A stretch of DNA of 64,000 bases, taken from positions 1,550,001 to 1,614,000 of the forward strand of contig NZ_PVBS01000001.1 in the NCBI RefSeq assembly GCF_002980575.1, in the 5' to 3' direction. The position numbers and the translations under genes are program-made. Positions within the stretch are counted from its first letter, which is position 1. The number at the start of each line of letters is the position of its first letter. The notes beneath the pieces were generated by a model. The model made no database searches. It was given only the letters and a program-made list of their open reading frames with translations, and was not told the origin of the DNA. This document shows, one piece after another, positions 1 to 7,639 of the stretch. The DNA comes from Sphingobacterium gobiense (GTDB taxonomy: Bacteria > Bacteroidota > Bacteroidia > Sphingobacteriales > Sphingobacteriaceae).

Positions 1-1077
1 GCCTCCAGCATGCAGCACCGTATAGGACGTGAAGCCAGCCAAGCTGTAGCTTTGGCACGCCAACAAATTGCACAGAAATTTCGTGTAAAGGAAAATGAAC
101 TCTTTTTTAATTCTGGTGCAACGGAAGGTATCAATACCGTCCTACGTGGAGTACCCCAAGCTTATAAACGCAAAGGAAAACATATTATTACTTGCCAGAC
201 CGAACATAAGGCGGTCTTAACGACCTGCGCTCAGTTAGAACGGAACGGCGTTGAAATAACATATTTACCCGTCAATCATAACGGGGAATTAGATTTACAA
301 TTGCTCCAGGATAGCATACGCCAGGATACCATCTTAGTATGTATTATGGCCGCGAATAACGAATCGGGTGTTATACACCCCATTTCTGCAATTGCAAACA
401 TCTGTCAGGAAAAGGATGTCCTGTTTTTTTGCGATGCGACACAGTTGGTCGGCAAACAGGAAATAGACCTACAGCAGATTCCTATTGACATCCTGACCTT
501 CAGTGCACATAAGTTTCATGGTCCTAAAGGCGCAGGTGTGTTATATGTGCGTCGCAAACGTAAACCGATACAGGTCCCTCCGTTAATATCCGGAGGACAG
601 CAGGAAAACGGATTTCGTGGTGGAACATTAAATGTTCCCAATATTGTAGGTTGCGGGAAGGCACTGGAAATAGCAAATACCCATCCACAGGTCAAGCAAT
701 ACCGAGACGAGCTGGAAAAGCAAATTAAACTTCGGATACCCGAAGTCATTATCCACGGCGAGCAGGCGGCACGATTAGACAACACCAGTTTCGTCGCTTT
801 TCGACATATTAAAGCAGCTGAGCTTATGACTACCCTCTCCCATATCGCAGTCTCTTCAGGTTCTGCCTGTACTTCTGGTCTACGGGATCCATCACATGTT
901 TTGAAAGCAATGGGTGTTAGCGATGATGACGCCTACGCTAGTATCCGTTTTAGCTTGAGTAAATTTACCAAAAAAGCCGATATGGAACAGACCATAAACG
1001 ATCTTGCCAAGGCCGTTCAACGTCTTCGCTCCTCCTCTCCCATATGGCAACTTTTTAAAAAGGGGCTGATAGAGTGA
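1..1077 (+). CDS. Cysteine desulfurase, NifS/IscS type (5' end outside window)
   Basis: PLP-dependent enzyme that takes sulfur from cysteine as an enzyme-bound persulfide for Fe-S clusters or thio-modification of tRNA. The reading frame is open to the window edge, and the first residues (ASSM..HRIGREAS) match the family's NPSSxH..GR.A region, so roughly 50-60 N-terminal residues are missing. Seen: the PLP lysine in SAHKFHGPKGAG (codon at 511) and the persulfide cysteine in SSGSACTSG (codon at 868). The next gene is an A-type Fe-S carrier, about 100 nt downstream, which supports an Fe-S role. It differs from SufS at 44-45 kb, so this genome has at least two desulfurases. IscS versus NifS versus tRNA-specific use cannot be settled here. 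Confidence 0.9.
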   Translation, partial: ASSMQHRIGREASQAVALARQQIAQKFRVKENELFFNSGATEGINTVLRGVPQAYKRKGKHIITCQTEHKAVLTTCAQLERNGVEITYLPVNHNGELDLQLLQDSIRQDTILVCIMAANNESGVIHPISAIANICQEKDVLFFCDATQLVGKQEIDLQQIPIDILTFSAHKFHGPKGAGVLYVRRKRKPIQVPPLISGGQQENGFRGGTLNVPNIVGCGKALEIANTHPQVKQYRDELEKQIKLRIPEVIIHGEQAARLDNTSFVAFRHIKAAELMTTLSHIAVSSGSACTSGLRDPSHVLKAMGVSDDDAYASIRFSLSKFTKKADMEQTINDLAKAVQRLRSSSPIWQLFKKGLIE

Positions 1078-1179
1078 CGATTTTAGCAATTGCATTTACA
1101 TTTTTTGACATTCTCTCGACCTCCGATAGTTGGAAGTAAACAAAAGAATAGCGATTTTTGTAAATCAAGAAGAAAAGCG

Positions 1180-1515
1180 ATGAACGAATTGGTAACAATC
1201 ACAGATAGAGCAAAGGAGCGTATCGACAAGATTATGCAAGAAGAGAACTATGACAATAGTTACTTTGTACGAGTTGCAGTGGAAAGTGGGGGGTGTTCCG
1301 GTCTTTCCTACAAACTATCGTTTGACAATGAGGAAAAAAAAGGTGACCAGTTTTGTGAAGATAGGGGTATTAAAATTTGTTTAGATATAAAATCCTACCT
1401 GTATCTAGCGGGAACAGAACTAGATTACTCAGACGGACTTACAGGCAAAGGCTTTGAATTTCATAACCCGAATGCTTCGCGGACTTGTGCGTGCGGCGAG
1501 AGTTTCTCCGTATAA
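1180..1515 (+). CDS. A-type iron-sulfur carrier (HesB/IscA/ErpA family)
   Basis: Small Fe-S carrier or assembly protein, 111 residues, the usual family length. The three cluster-binding cysteines are present: C39 in GGCSG, and C103 and C105 in the C-terminal TCACG. I chose ATG 1180 because the protein then begins with MNELVTITDRAKERI, which matches the family N-terminus; the frame opens further upstream (1090), but those residues look non-coding. It follows a cysteine desulfurase on the same strand and ends before a hairpin terminator at 1541. Which carrier it is (IscA, SufA or ErpA) cannot be told from this locus. Confidence 0.93.
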   Translation: MNELVTITDRAKERIDKIMQEENYDNSYFVRVAVESGGCSGLSYKLSFDNEEKKGDQFCEDRGIKICLDIKSYLYLAGTELDYSDGLTGKGFEFHNPNASRTCACGESFSV

Positions 1516-1540
1516 TCCTATTCTACAGGATATTATTAAA

Positions 1541-1568
1541 AGGGAGTTGTATAAACAGCTCCCTTTTT
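1541..1568 (+). terminator. Rho-independent terminator after the Fe-S carrier gene
   Basis: GGGAGTTGT and ACAGCTCCC form a 9-bp stem (one G-U pair) around a short loop, followed at once by six T. It closes the desulfurase/carrier unit. Confidence 0.8.
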
Positions 1569-1612
1569 TAGTAATATTTTCAAAACATCATTCATTTTAT
1601 TAATAAAACATT

Positions 1613-1620
1613 TATTTTTG
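1613..1620 (+). promoter_or_regulatory. Bacteroidota -7 promoter box (TATTTTTG) for asnA
   Basis: Exact match to TAnnTTTG, 60 nt upstream of the asnA ATG and downstream of the preceding terminator. No good Shine-Dalgarno follows, as is usual in this phylum. Confidence 0.5.
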
Positions 1621-1680
1621 CTGATAAAATTTAAAAAAATATCAATAGCTAGCTTATGGTATTTAGAGCGCTAACATTTT

Positions 1681-2685
1681 ATGGGACGTAACTTATTAAA
1701 AACGGAACAAGCGATTACGTTTGTTAAGAACATTTTTTCGGAGAAACTAAGTCAGGCATTAAATCTCATTCCTGTTTCCTCGCCTTTAGTTGTATTAGAT
1801 GGAACAGGCATCAATGATGATCTCAATGGCATTGAACGTCCGGTAGGGTTTCCTATCAAATCTTTGAACGAACAGCGTGCTGTAGTAGTACATTCCTTGG
1901 CCAAATGGAAAAGGGTGCGACTAAAAGAATTGGAAATACAACCCGGAGAAGGTATATTGACAGATATGCGGGCTTTACGCCCGGACGAGGATTATAGCCC
2001 TATCCATTCCATCTATGTAGACCAATGGGATTGGGAAAAACATATCAACAACCGAAACCGTACGTTGGTTTATCTAAAGGACACCGTATTAAAAATATAT
2101 CAAGCGCTATATGAAACAGAACAGGAAGTGGCGGAACGGTACCCTGAAAAACAGCCTGCTCTTCCAAGGGATATTCATTTCATCGCCTCCGAAGAACTCC
2201 TAGCGAAATACCCCAATTTAACTCCCAAGGAACGAGAGAACGCTATCGCCAAAGAATATGGCGCCGTCTTTATACATGGTATCGGATGTGAACTTAGTAA
2301 CGGCTTTCCACACGACGGCCGTGCAGCCGACTACGACGACTGGAGCACCGATAATGAAAACGGATATAAAGGCCTAAATGGTGATATATTGGTTTGGAAC
2401 CCTATTTTACATACTGCTTTCGAGCTTTCTTCCATGGGGATTCGAGTCGATAAAAAGGCACTATTGCACCAGTTGGAGCTTAGAGGCAGCCTGGAAAGGA
2501 CTAAGCTTCCTTTTCACGATATGCTATTAAATGATCAGCTTCCTCCGTCTATCGGAGGTGGTATCGGCCAATCACGTGTTTGTATGTTCATGCTTAAAAA
2601 AGCACATATTGGCGAAGTACAAGTAAGTATATGGGAGGGTGAACAACGGAAGCTACTAGCGTCGCAGAATATCAATTTGTTATGA
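1681..2685 (+). CDS. asnA: Aspartate-ammonia ligase (asparagine synthetase A)
   Basis: ATP-dependent amidation of aspartate with free ammonia to asparagine in the cytosol. The 334-residue protein is full length for AsnA, which has a class II aminoacyl-tRNA-synthetase fold. Family signatures seen include the N-terminal EQAITFVKNIFSEKL, VVLDGTGINDDLNG and PVGFPIK near residues 40-60, DQWDWEK near 115, the acidic HDGRAADYDDW segment, and C-terminal LPPSIGGGIGQSR (motif-3-like ATP site). It is probably monocistronic, with its own -7 box 60 nt upstream and no neighbour on the same strand within 100 nt. Confidence 0.95.
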   Translation: MGRNLLKTEQAITFVKNIFSEKLSQALNLIPVSSPLVVLDGTGINDDLNGIERPVGFPIKSLNEQRAVVVHSLAKWKRVRLKELEIQPGEGILTDMRALRPDEDYSPIHSIYVDQWDWEKHINNRNRTLVYLKDTVLKIYQALYETEQEVAERYPEKQPALPRDIHFIASEELLAKYPNLTPKERENAIAKEYGAVFIHGIGCELSNGFPHDGRAADYDDWSTDNENGYKGLNGDILVWNPILHTAFELSSMGIRVDKKALLHQLELRGSLERTKLPFHDMLLNDQLPPSIGGGIGQSRVCMFMLKKAHIGEVQVSIWEGEQRKLLASQNINLL

Positions 2686-2771
2686 CCACCCCTATCTATT
2701 GCTGATGCCGAAGCATGTTACTAAAGTGGCGGCATAAAACAGGCAGCTTACAGCCTATAGCTAATAATTAT

Positions 2772-2779
2772 TATATTTG
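2772..2779 (+). promoter_or_regulatory. -7 promoter box (TATATTTG) for fabV
   Basis: Exact TAnnTTTG match 29 nt before the fabV ATG, in an AT-rich gap between asnA and fabV. Confidence 0.5.
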
Positions 2780-2808
2780 CGCTATTATTTATAGAATAGA
2801 AAAACGAT

Positions 2809-4008
2809 ATGATTATACAACCACGTGTAAGAGGGTTTATCTGCTTAACTTCGCATCCGGAAGGAACAGCAGAACATGTTAAGCAACAGATAAGCCATAT
2901 AAAATCCAAGGGTAAAATAGAAAACGGTCCTAAAAAGGTTTTGGTAATCGGTGCATCCACCGGTTTCGGATTGGCTTCCCGTATTACGGCTGCCTTCGGT
3001 TCGGACGCCTCAACGATCGGCGTGTTCTTCGAAAAACCTGCAGCCCCCGGCAAGCCTGGCACTGCTGGTTGGTATAATACTGCTGCCTTCGAAAACGAAG
3101 CGCATGCTGCGGGACTTTATGCGAAAAGCATCAATGGAGATGCCTTTTCTGATGAAATAAAAAAACAAACTATTGATCTTATCAAAAAAGATCTTGGACA
3201 AGTAGATTTGATTGTCTATTCATTAGCCTCACCGCGCCGTACACACCCGAACACCGGCGTCGCGCATATGTCGGTACTTAAACCCATCGGACAAGCTTTT
3301 ACCGACAAAACGGTGGATTTTCACTCCGGTGTTGTCTCGGACATTTCCATCCAACCGGTCGAAAGCGAAGAGGACATTCAGAACACCATCGCCGTCATGG
3401 GCGGTGAGGATTGGAAGTTCTGGATAGAACAGTTAAAGGACGCTGGCGTATTGGCGGATGGAGTAAAAACGGTTGCTTATTCTTATATCGGGCCAGCGCT
3501 TACCTATCCAATTTATAGAAATGGAACGATTGGCAGAGCGAAAGATGATTTGGAAGGTACGGTGCCGGTTCTTAACGACCTGTTAAAAGACATAGACGGC
3601 ATTAGCTATGTCTCTGTAAACAAGGCGTTGGTAACACAATCAAGCTCTGCTATCCCGGTTGTCCCCCTCTACATATCCCTACTCTATAAAGTCATGAAGG
3701 AGAAAGGTATACATGAAGGCACTATCGAACAAATGCAGCGGCTATTTGCTGACCGCCTCTATACTAACGGAGAAACTCCACTAGATGAAAAAGGGCGGAT
3801 TCGAGTTGATGATTGGGAAATGCGAGAAGACGTACAAACGGAAGTGGCAAAACTATGGGAACAGATTACCACAGAAAATTTGGGACAAATTTCTGATATA
3901 GCTGGCTACCGGAATGACTTTTTTAATTTGTTCGGTTTCAACTTCGATACCGTAAATTACGATAAAGACACCAATGAAGTTGTCAAAATACCTAGTATAA
4001 AAGAATAG
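2809..4008 (+). CDS. fabV: Enoyl-[acyl-carrier-protein] reductase, FabV type
   Basis: Catalyses the last reduction of each type II fatty-acid elongation cycle (trans-2-enoyl to acyl) with NAD(P)H. The 399-residue length and start MIIQPRVRGFICLTSHPEG are typical of FabV / trans-2-enoyl-CoA reductase. Seen: the dinucleotide-binding GASTGFGLASR at about residue 48, and the catalytic Y-X8-K (Y236 and K245, in YRNGTIGRAK) that separates FabV from FabI (Y-X6-K). FabV enzymes are known for low sensitivity to triclosan; whether a FabI also exists cannot be seen. It is followed by a terminator and a TetR regulator gene. Confidence 0.95.
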   Translation: MIIQPRVRGFICLTSHPEGTAEHVKQQISHIKSKGKIENGPKKVLVIGASTGFGLASRITAAFGSDASTIGVFFEKPAAPGKPGTAGWYNTAAFENEAHAAGLYAKSINGDAFSDEIKKQTIDLIKKDLGQVDLIVYSLASPRRTHPNTGVAHMSVLKPIGQAFTDKTVDFHSGVVSDISIQPVESEEDIQNTIAVMGGEDWKFWIEQLKDAGVLADGVKTVAYSYIGPALTYPIYRNGTIGRAKDDLEGTVPVLNDLLKDIDGISYVSVNKALVTQSSSAIPVVPLYISLLYKVMKEKGIHEGTIEQMQRLFADRLYTNGETPLDEKGRIRVDDWEMREDVQTEVAKLWEQITTENLGQISDIAGYRNDFFNLFGFNFDTVNYDKDTNEVVKIPSIKE

Positions 4009-4035
4009 ATAGATTCTATTAACGAAAATAAAAAA

Positions 4036-4067
4036 GGCAGTAGATTATAATTTCTATTGCCTTTTTT
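4036..4067 (+). terminator. Terminator after fabV
   Basis: GGCAGTAGA and TCTATTGCC form a 9-bp stem (one G-U) with an 8-nt loop, followed by six T. Confidence 0.8.
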
Positions 4068-4298
4068 ATTTTCTGTCTTTTTGAGCATTATCTCAAGCAA
4101 GATTCACCCGCTCCATGTACGTTTTTCAGCTAAAAATAGAAGAAATAAGTTGAGAATTAATTTTATAAAAACCAATTTAAAATTACAATAAAAACCTGGC
4201 TAACAAGCAAAAAAATATTATATACCTTCTTGATATTTCCAATTTAAATAGTCACTTTTATAAACTGATTATTTTATAAATTAAAATAGAAATATATT

Positions 4299-5018
4299 AT
4301 GGCAAGAAAAAAAACTAAAACCACGGAAGAATCAGAAAATATACCTGTAAAAAAAGCTCGTAAGGTAGTTGCTGGTCCCATACGAGACAAAGAACGAACC
4401 AAGCGTAGGTTAATAGCAACTGTAGGTAAGGTGTTGCAAAAGTATACATACGCCGGGCTTACTATTACCAATATTGCAAAAGAGTCCGGCCTAAACCCTA
4501 AGCTTATATATCTCTATTTTGGAAACTTAGATGGCTTGATAGAGGAATATATCCTGGAAAAAGATTTTTGGGCCGGAAAGCTTAAAACACAAATCACGGA
4601 GTTTGCAGAAAATCCAACACCGGTTGGCGCACAGGACACCAGTGATTTGTTCCAACTACAGTTCGATTCGTTCTTAAAAGATAAATCTATGCAGCGTATT
4701 ATCCATTGGGAGATGGGGGTAAAAAATAAGTTGTTACGAAGAATAGCTGACGACCGGGAAGAAGTTGGTAAAAGTGCTCTTGACCTTATTTCCGCTCGAT
4801 TCGTGGATACAGATGTAGACATTCAGGCCACCCTGGCCATTATTCTTGGCGGAATTTATTATCTGACATTACATGCCAAAAACAATGGAAGTACGGTCAG
4901 TGGTATCGATATTAATGACGACGAAGGTCGGGAACGCATCGAAAGGACTATTGAAAGATTAATCTTCCGGGATTTTGAAGATGCAAAAAAGACAAAGACA
5001 GCAAAAGCAAAAAAATAA
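4299..5018 (+). CDS. TetR/AcrR-family transcriptional regulator
   Basis: 239 residues. The first 27 residues are a lysine-rich tail; residues about 30-80 form a TetR helix-turn-helix (RDKERTKRRLIATVGKVLQK, then LTITNIAKESGLNPKLIYLYFGN, recognition helix ending in the family's YxYF pattern). The rest is a variable ligand-binding domain that I cannot assign. A second lysine-rich tail (KKTKTAKAKK) closes the protein. The basic tails at both ends are unusual for TetR and may add non-specific DNA binding. Ligand and target are unknown; the neighbours fabV and the M3 peptidase are possible targets by position only. About 290 nt of AT-rich sequence precedes it, holding the fabV terminator and no further gene. 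Confidence 0.88.
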   Translation: MARKKTKTTEESENIPVKKARKVVAGPIRDKERTKRRLIATVGKVLQKYTYAGLTITNIAKESGLNPKLIYLYFGNLDGLIEEYILEKDFWAGKLKTQITEFAENPTPVGAQDTSDLFQLQFDSFLKDKSMQRIIHWEMGVKNKLLRRIADDREEVGKSALDLISARFVDTDVDIQATLAIILGGIYYLTLHAKNNGSTVSGIDINDDEGRERIERTIERLIFRDFEDAKKTKTAKAKK

Positions 5019-5047
5019 CAACATAATCAGATAGTACAGTAATGAAT

Positions 5048-5056
5048 GGGGGGGGG
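5048..5056 (+). repeat. Homopolymeric G9 tract upstream of the M3 peptidase promoter
   Basis: Nine consecutive G directly upstream of tandem -7 boxes. Such runs are prone to slipped-strand length change. The tract also lies in an in-frame upstream extension of the peptidase ORF (ATG at 5046). Confidence 0.9.
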
Positions 5057-5070
5057 CAATATTTCACCCC

Positions 5071-5086
5071 TATTTTTGTACTTTTG
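5071..5086 (+). promoter_or_regulatory. Tandem -7 promoter boxes (TATTTTTG, TACTTTTG) for the M3 peptidase
   Basis: Two adjacent exact TAnnTTTG matches (5071-5078 and 5079-5086). The second ends 4 nt before the proposed ATG at 5091, so the transcript would have almost no leader. Confidence 0.5.
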
Positions 5087-5090
5087 CAGC

Positions 5091-7121
5091 ATGTCTGTAC
5101 TAAACAAAAAATTTGACACAGCGCATGATACGGCGCCGTTTTCACAAATAAAAGACGAGGATTACATCCCCGCGTTTGACACCGCTATCGAAAAAACAGC
5201 AACCGAAATCACAGCAATTATCAATAATCCAGAACCGCCTACTTTTATAAACACAATAGCTGCAATAGTCTATTCTGGCATGGAGCTGGACCGTATATCA
5301 CATATATTTTTCAACCTCCACTCCGCAGAAACCACCGACAAGCTTGATAAAATAGCCCAAGAGGTAGCGCCCAAGCTATCCAAGCTGAACAACGACATCA
5401 TGCTAAATCCACAACTATTCGAACGGATAAAAGTAGTATACGATCAAAAAGACAAGTTTTCGTTAAATACCGAGCAGCAAACTTTACTACAGAAATCCTA
5501 CCGCGATTTCGTGAGAAACGGTGCATTGCTGGATGATGATAAAAAGAAAACCTTACGTCAAATAGATGCTGAACTTGCTATTTTAACGCTAAAGTTTGGA
5601 GAGAATATATTAGCAGAAACAAACGCATATCAATTGTATATTACTGATAAAAAGGATTTATCAGGTTTGCCAGAAGGCTCTATAGAAGCTGCACGAGGAC
5701 TCGCTGAAGCACAAGATAAAATTGGGTGGATATTCACCTTAGACTACCCAAGTTACATCCCATTTGTAACTTATGCCGATAATCAGGCTCTTCGTCGCGA
5801 AATTACTATTGCCGCTGGCCGTAAAGCGTTTCAACATAACGAATATAACAACGAGGAGAATATCCTCAAAATTGCACAACTACGTTTCCAGCGCGCACAA
5901 CTATTAGATTATGATACACACGCCCATTTTGTTTTGGAAGAACGTATGGCACAGCAGCCATCAAAGGTGTTGACATTCCTAAATGATTTATTAAATAAAG
6001 CGAAGCCCGCCGCAGAAAGAGAATTTCAAGAATTAAGTGCTTTTGCAAAAGAGATGCACGGATTAACACGACTTGAAAAATGGGATACAGCGTATTATGG
6101 CGAAAAGTTAAAACAAAAAAAATATAATTTAGACGACGAACTACTGAAACCCTACTTTCAACTTGAAAATGTATTGCAGGGTGTTTTCATTATTGCTCAG
6201 CGGCTTTATGACTTAAACTTCCACGAAGTCAATTATATCGACAAATACCACGAAGAGGTACGCACTTTTGAAGTCACGACGAACGACAATAGTTTCATAG
6301 CGATATTTTATGCCGATTTCTTTCCCAGAAAAGGTAAACGTAATGGGGCTTGGATGACATCATTTAAACCGCAATACCGTAAAAATAACCAGGACGAACG
6401 CCCCCACATATCCATTGTATGCAATTTTACACGTCCAACCACTACAAAGCCGTCTTTATTGACATTCAGCGAAGTGACTACCCTGTTCCACGAATTCGGT
6501 CATGCACTACATGGTATGTTAGCCGATACGACCTACCCTAGTCTATCTGGTACGTCTGTATATTGGGATTTTGTAGAACTGCCCAGTCAAATCATGGAAA
6601 ACTGGTGTTACGAAAAAGAGGCCCTCGAACTTTTTGCAAAACATTATCAAACCGGAGAAGCCATCCCAATGGAACTCATTGATAGAATCAGAGCCTCGGC
6701 TTCATTTATGGAAGGAATGGCAACCTTACGTCAATTGGGTTTCGGATTATTGGATATGGGGTGGCACGCCCAAGACCCTACAAATATTGACAACGTCAAG
6801 TCATTTGAAAATAGTTGCTTCGCTTCTACACAATTGTTACCTGACGTTGGAGAAAATGCGATAAGTCCATCGTTTTCACATATTTTTAATGGCGGATACT
6901 CTTCGGGCTACTATAGCTATAAATGGGCGGAAGTATTAGATGCTGACGCGTTTGCCTATTTTCAAGAAAACGGAATTTTTGACAAAGCAGTTGCTGGTAA
7001 ATTCAAAACAAACATTCTCTCCAAAGGGGGTATCGAACACCCCATGACACTTTATAAACGGTTCCGTGGAAAAGAACCTAGTGTAGACGCATTGTTGAAA
7101 CGAGCAGGATTAATTGAATAA
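5091..7121 (+). CDS. M3-family zinc metallopeptidase (Dcp/oligopeptidase A-like)
   Basis: Thimet-type endo-oligopeptidase or dipeptidyl carboxypeptidase that degrades short peptides. Starting at ATG 5091 (MSVLNKKFDT) it has 676 residues, normal for the family. The zinc motif HEFGH is at H467-H471, with the third-ligand region WDFVELPSQIMENW downstream, and the C-terminal substrate-binding FNGGYSSGYYSYKWAEVLDAD motif region is intact. No signal peptide is visible, so it is cytosolic or unconventionally located. The frame is open back to ATG 5046 through a G9 tract; I reject that start because the -7 boxes lie inside it and MGGGNISP has no family match. Exact specificity (Dcp versus PrlC) is not decided. 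Confidence 0.93.
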   Translation: MSVLNKKFDTAHDTAPFSQIKDEDYIPAFDTAIEKTATEITAIINNPEPPTFINTIAAIVYSGMELDRISHIFFNLHSAETTDKLDKIAQEVAPKLSKLNNDIMLNPQLFERIKVVYDQKDKFSLNTEQQTLLQKSYRDFVRNGALLDDDKKKTLRQIDAELAILTLKFGENILAETNAYQLYITDKKDLSGLPEGSIEAARGLAEAQDKIGWIFTLDYPSYIPFVTYADNQALRREITIAAGRKAFQHNEYNNEENILKIAQLRFQRAQLLDYDTHAHFVLEERMAQQPSKVLTFLNDLLNKAKPAAEREFQELSAFAKEMHGLTRLEKWDTAYYGEKLKQKKYNLDDELLKPYFQLENVLQGVFIIAQRLYDLNFHEVNYIDKYHEEVRTFEVTTNDNSFIAIFYADFFPRKGKRNGAWMTSFKPQYRKNNQDERPHISIVCNFTRPTTTKPSLLTFSEVTTLFHEFGHALHGMLADTTYPSLSGTSVYWDFVELPSQIMENWCYEKEALELFAKHYQTGEAIPMELIDRIRASASFMEGMATLRQLGFGLLDMGWHAQDPTNIDNVKSFENSCFASTQLLPDVGENAISPSFSHIFNGGYSSGYYSYKWAEVLDADAFAYFQENGIFDKAVAGKFKTNILSKGGIEHPMTLYKRFRGKEPSVDALLKRAGLIE

Positions 7122-7220
7122 CAGCTACAAAAATGATTCAAAATTGATTTTTTCTTTTTATTCCAGAGAATAGTATTTACATTTAATTTGTAATAGTCAA
7201 TTTATCTTAAATATTTTCAT

Positions 7221-7559
7221 ATGAGCAAATTAGAAGAAAAAATTGCCGGTTATGTTGCCGAAGCAAAAAAGTTAAACCTTTCTTTAGATGAAAAGTTGGT
7301 CGCTGCTGTAGCGAAGGGATTGGGACCGTCCATCTACAATGCCGATGCAGAAACCATTGCGTCGTCAGATAAAGCTGAACTCGATCGTGTCAAGAGCAAC
7401 TTTTTGGTTAAAAAACTTGGGTTGACAGATGGCCCAGAGTTAGATACCGCTATTGAGGAAGTTATAGAGCAAATTGGAAAATCCAACAGGAATAAGTATC
7501 GCGCTATTGTGTATGCGTTGCTCGTTAAGAAATTCAAAAAGGAAAGTGCATATGCGTAA
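7221..7559 (+). CDS. DUF2853 family protein
   Basis: Small (112 residues), soluble, mostly helical protein of the DUF2853 family. The central ASSDKAELDRVKSNFLVKKL and the C-terminal NRNKYRAIVYALLVKKF are the parts I recognise. There is no signal peptide or membrane segment. Function is unknown in the family. It ends 80 bp before a converging symporter gene, with a bidirectional hairpin between them. Confidence 0.85.
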   Translation: MSKLEEKIAGYVAEAKKLNLSLDEKLVAAVAKGLGPSIYNADAETIASSDKAELDRVKSNFLVKKLGLTDGPELDTAIEEVIEQIGKSNRNKYRAIVYALLVKKFKKESAYA

Positions 7560-7581
7560 GCATAGCCCATGTAAAATTCAA

Positions 7582-7616
7582 AAGCTCGATTCTATTAAAT
7601 AGAGTCGAGCTTTTTC
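7582..7616. terminator. Bidirectional terminator between DUF2853 gene and actP
   Basis: AAGCTCGATTCTA and its near-perfect complement TAGAGTCGAGCTT form a long stem around TTAA, with A and T runs on either side, between two converging genes. Confidence 0.8.
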
Positions 7617-7639
7617 TTAAGCGAACAGGTTACACGCTA

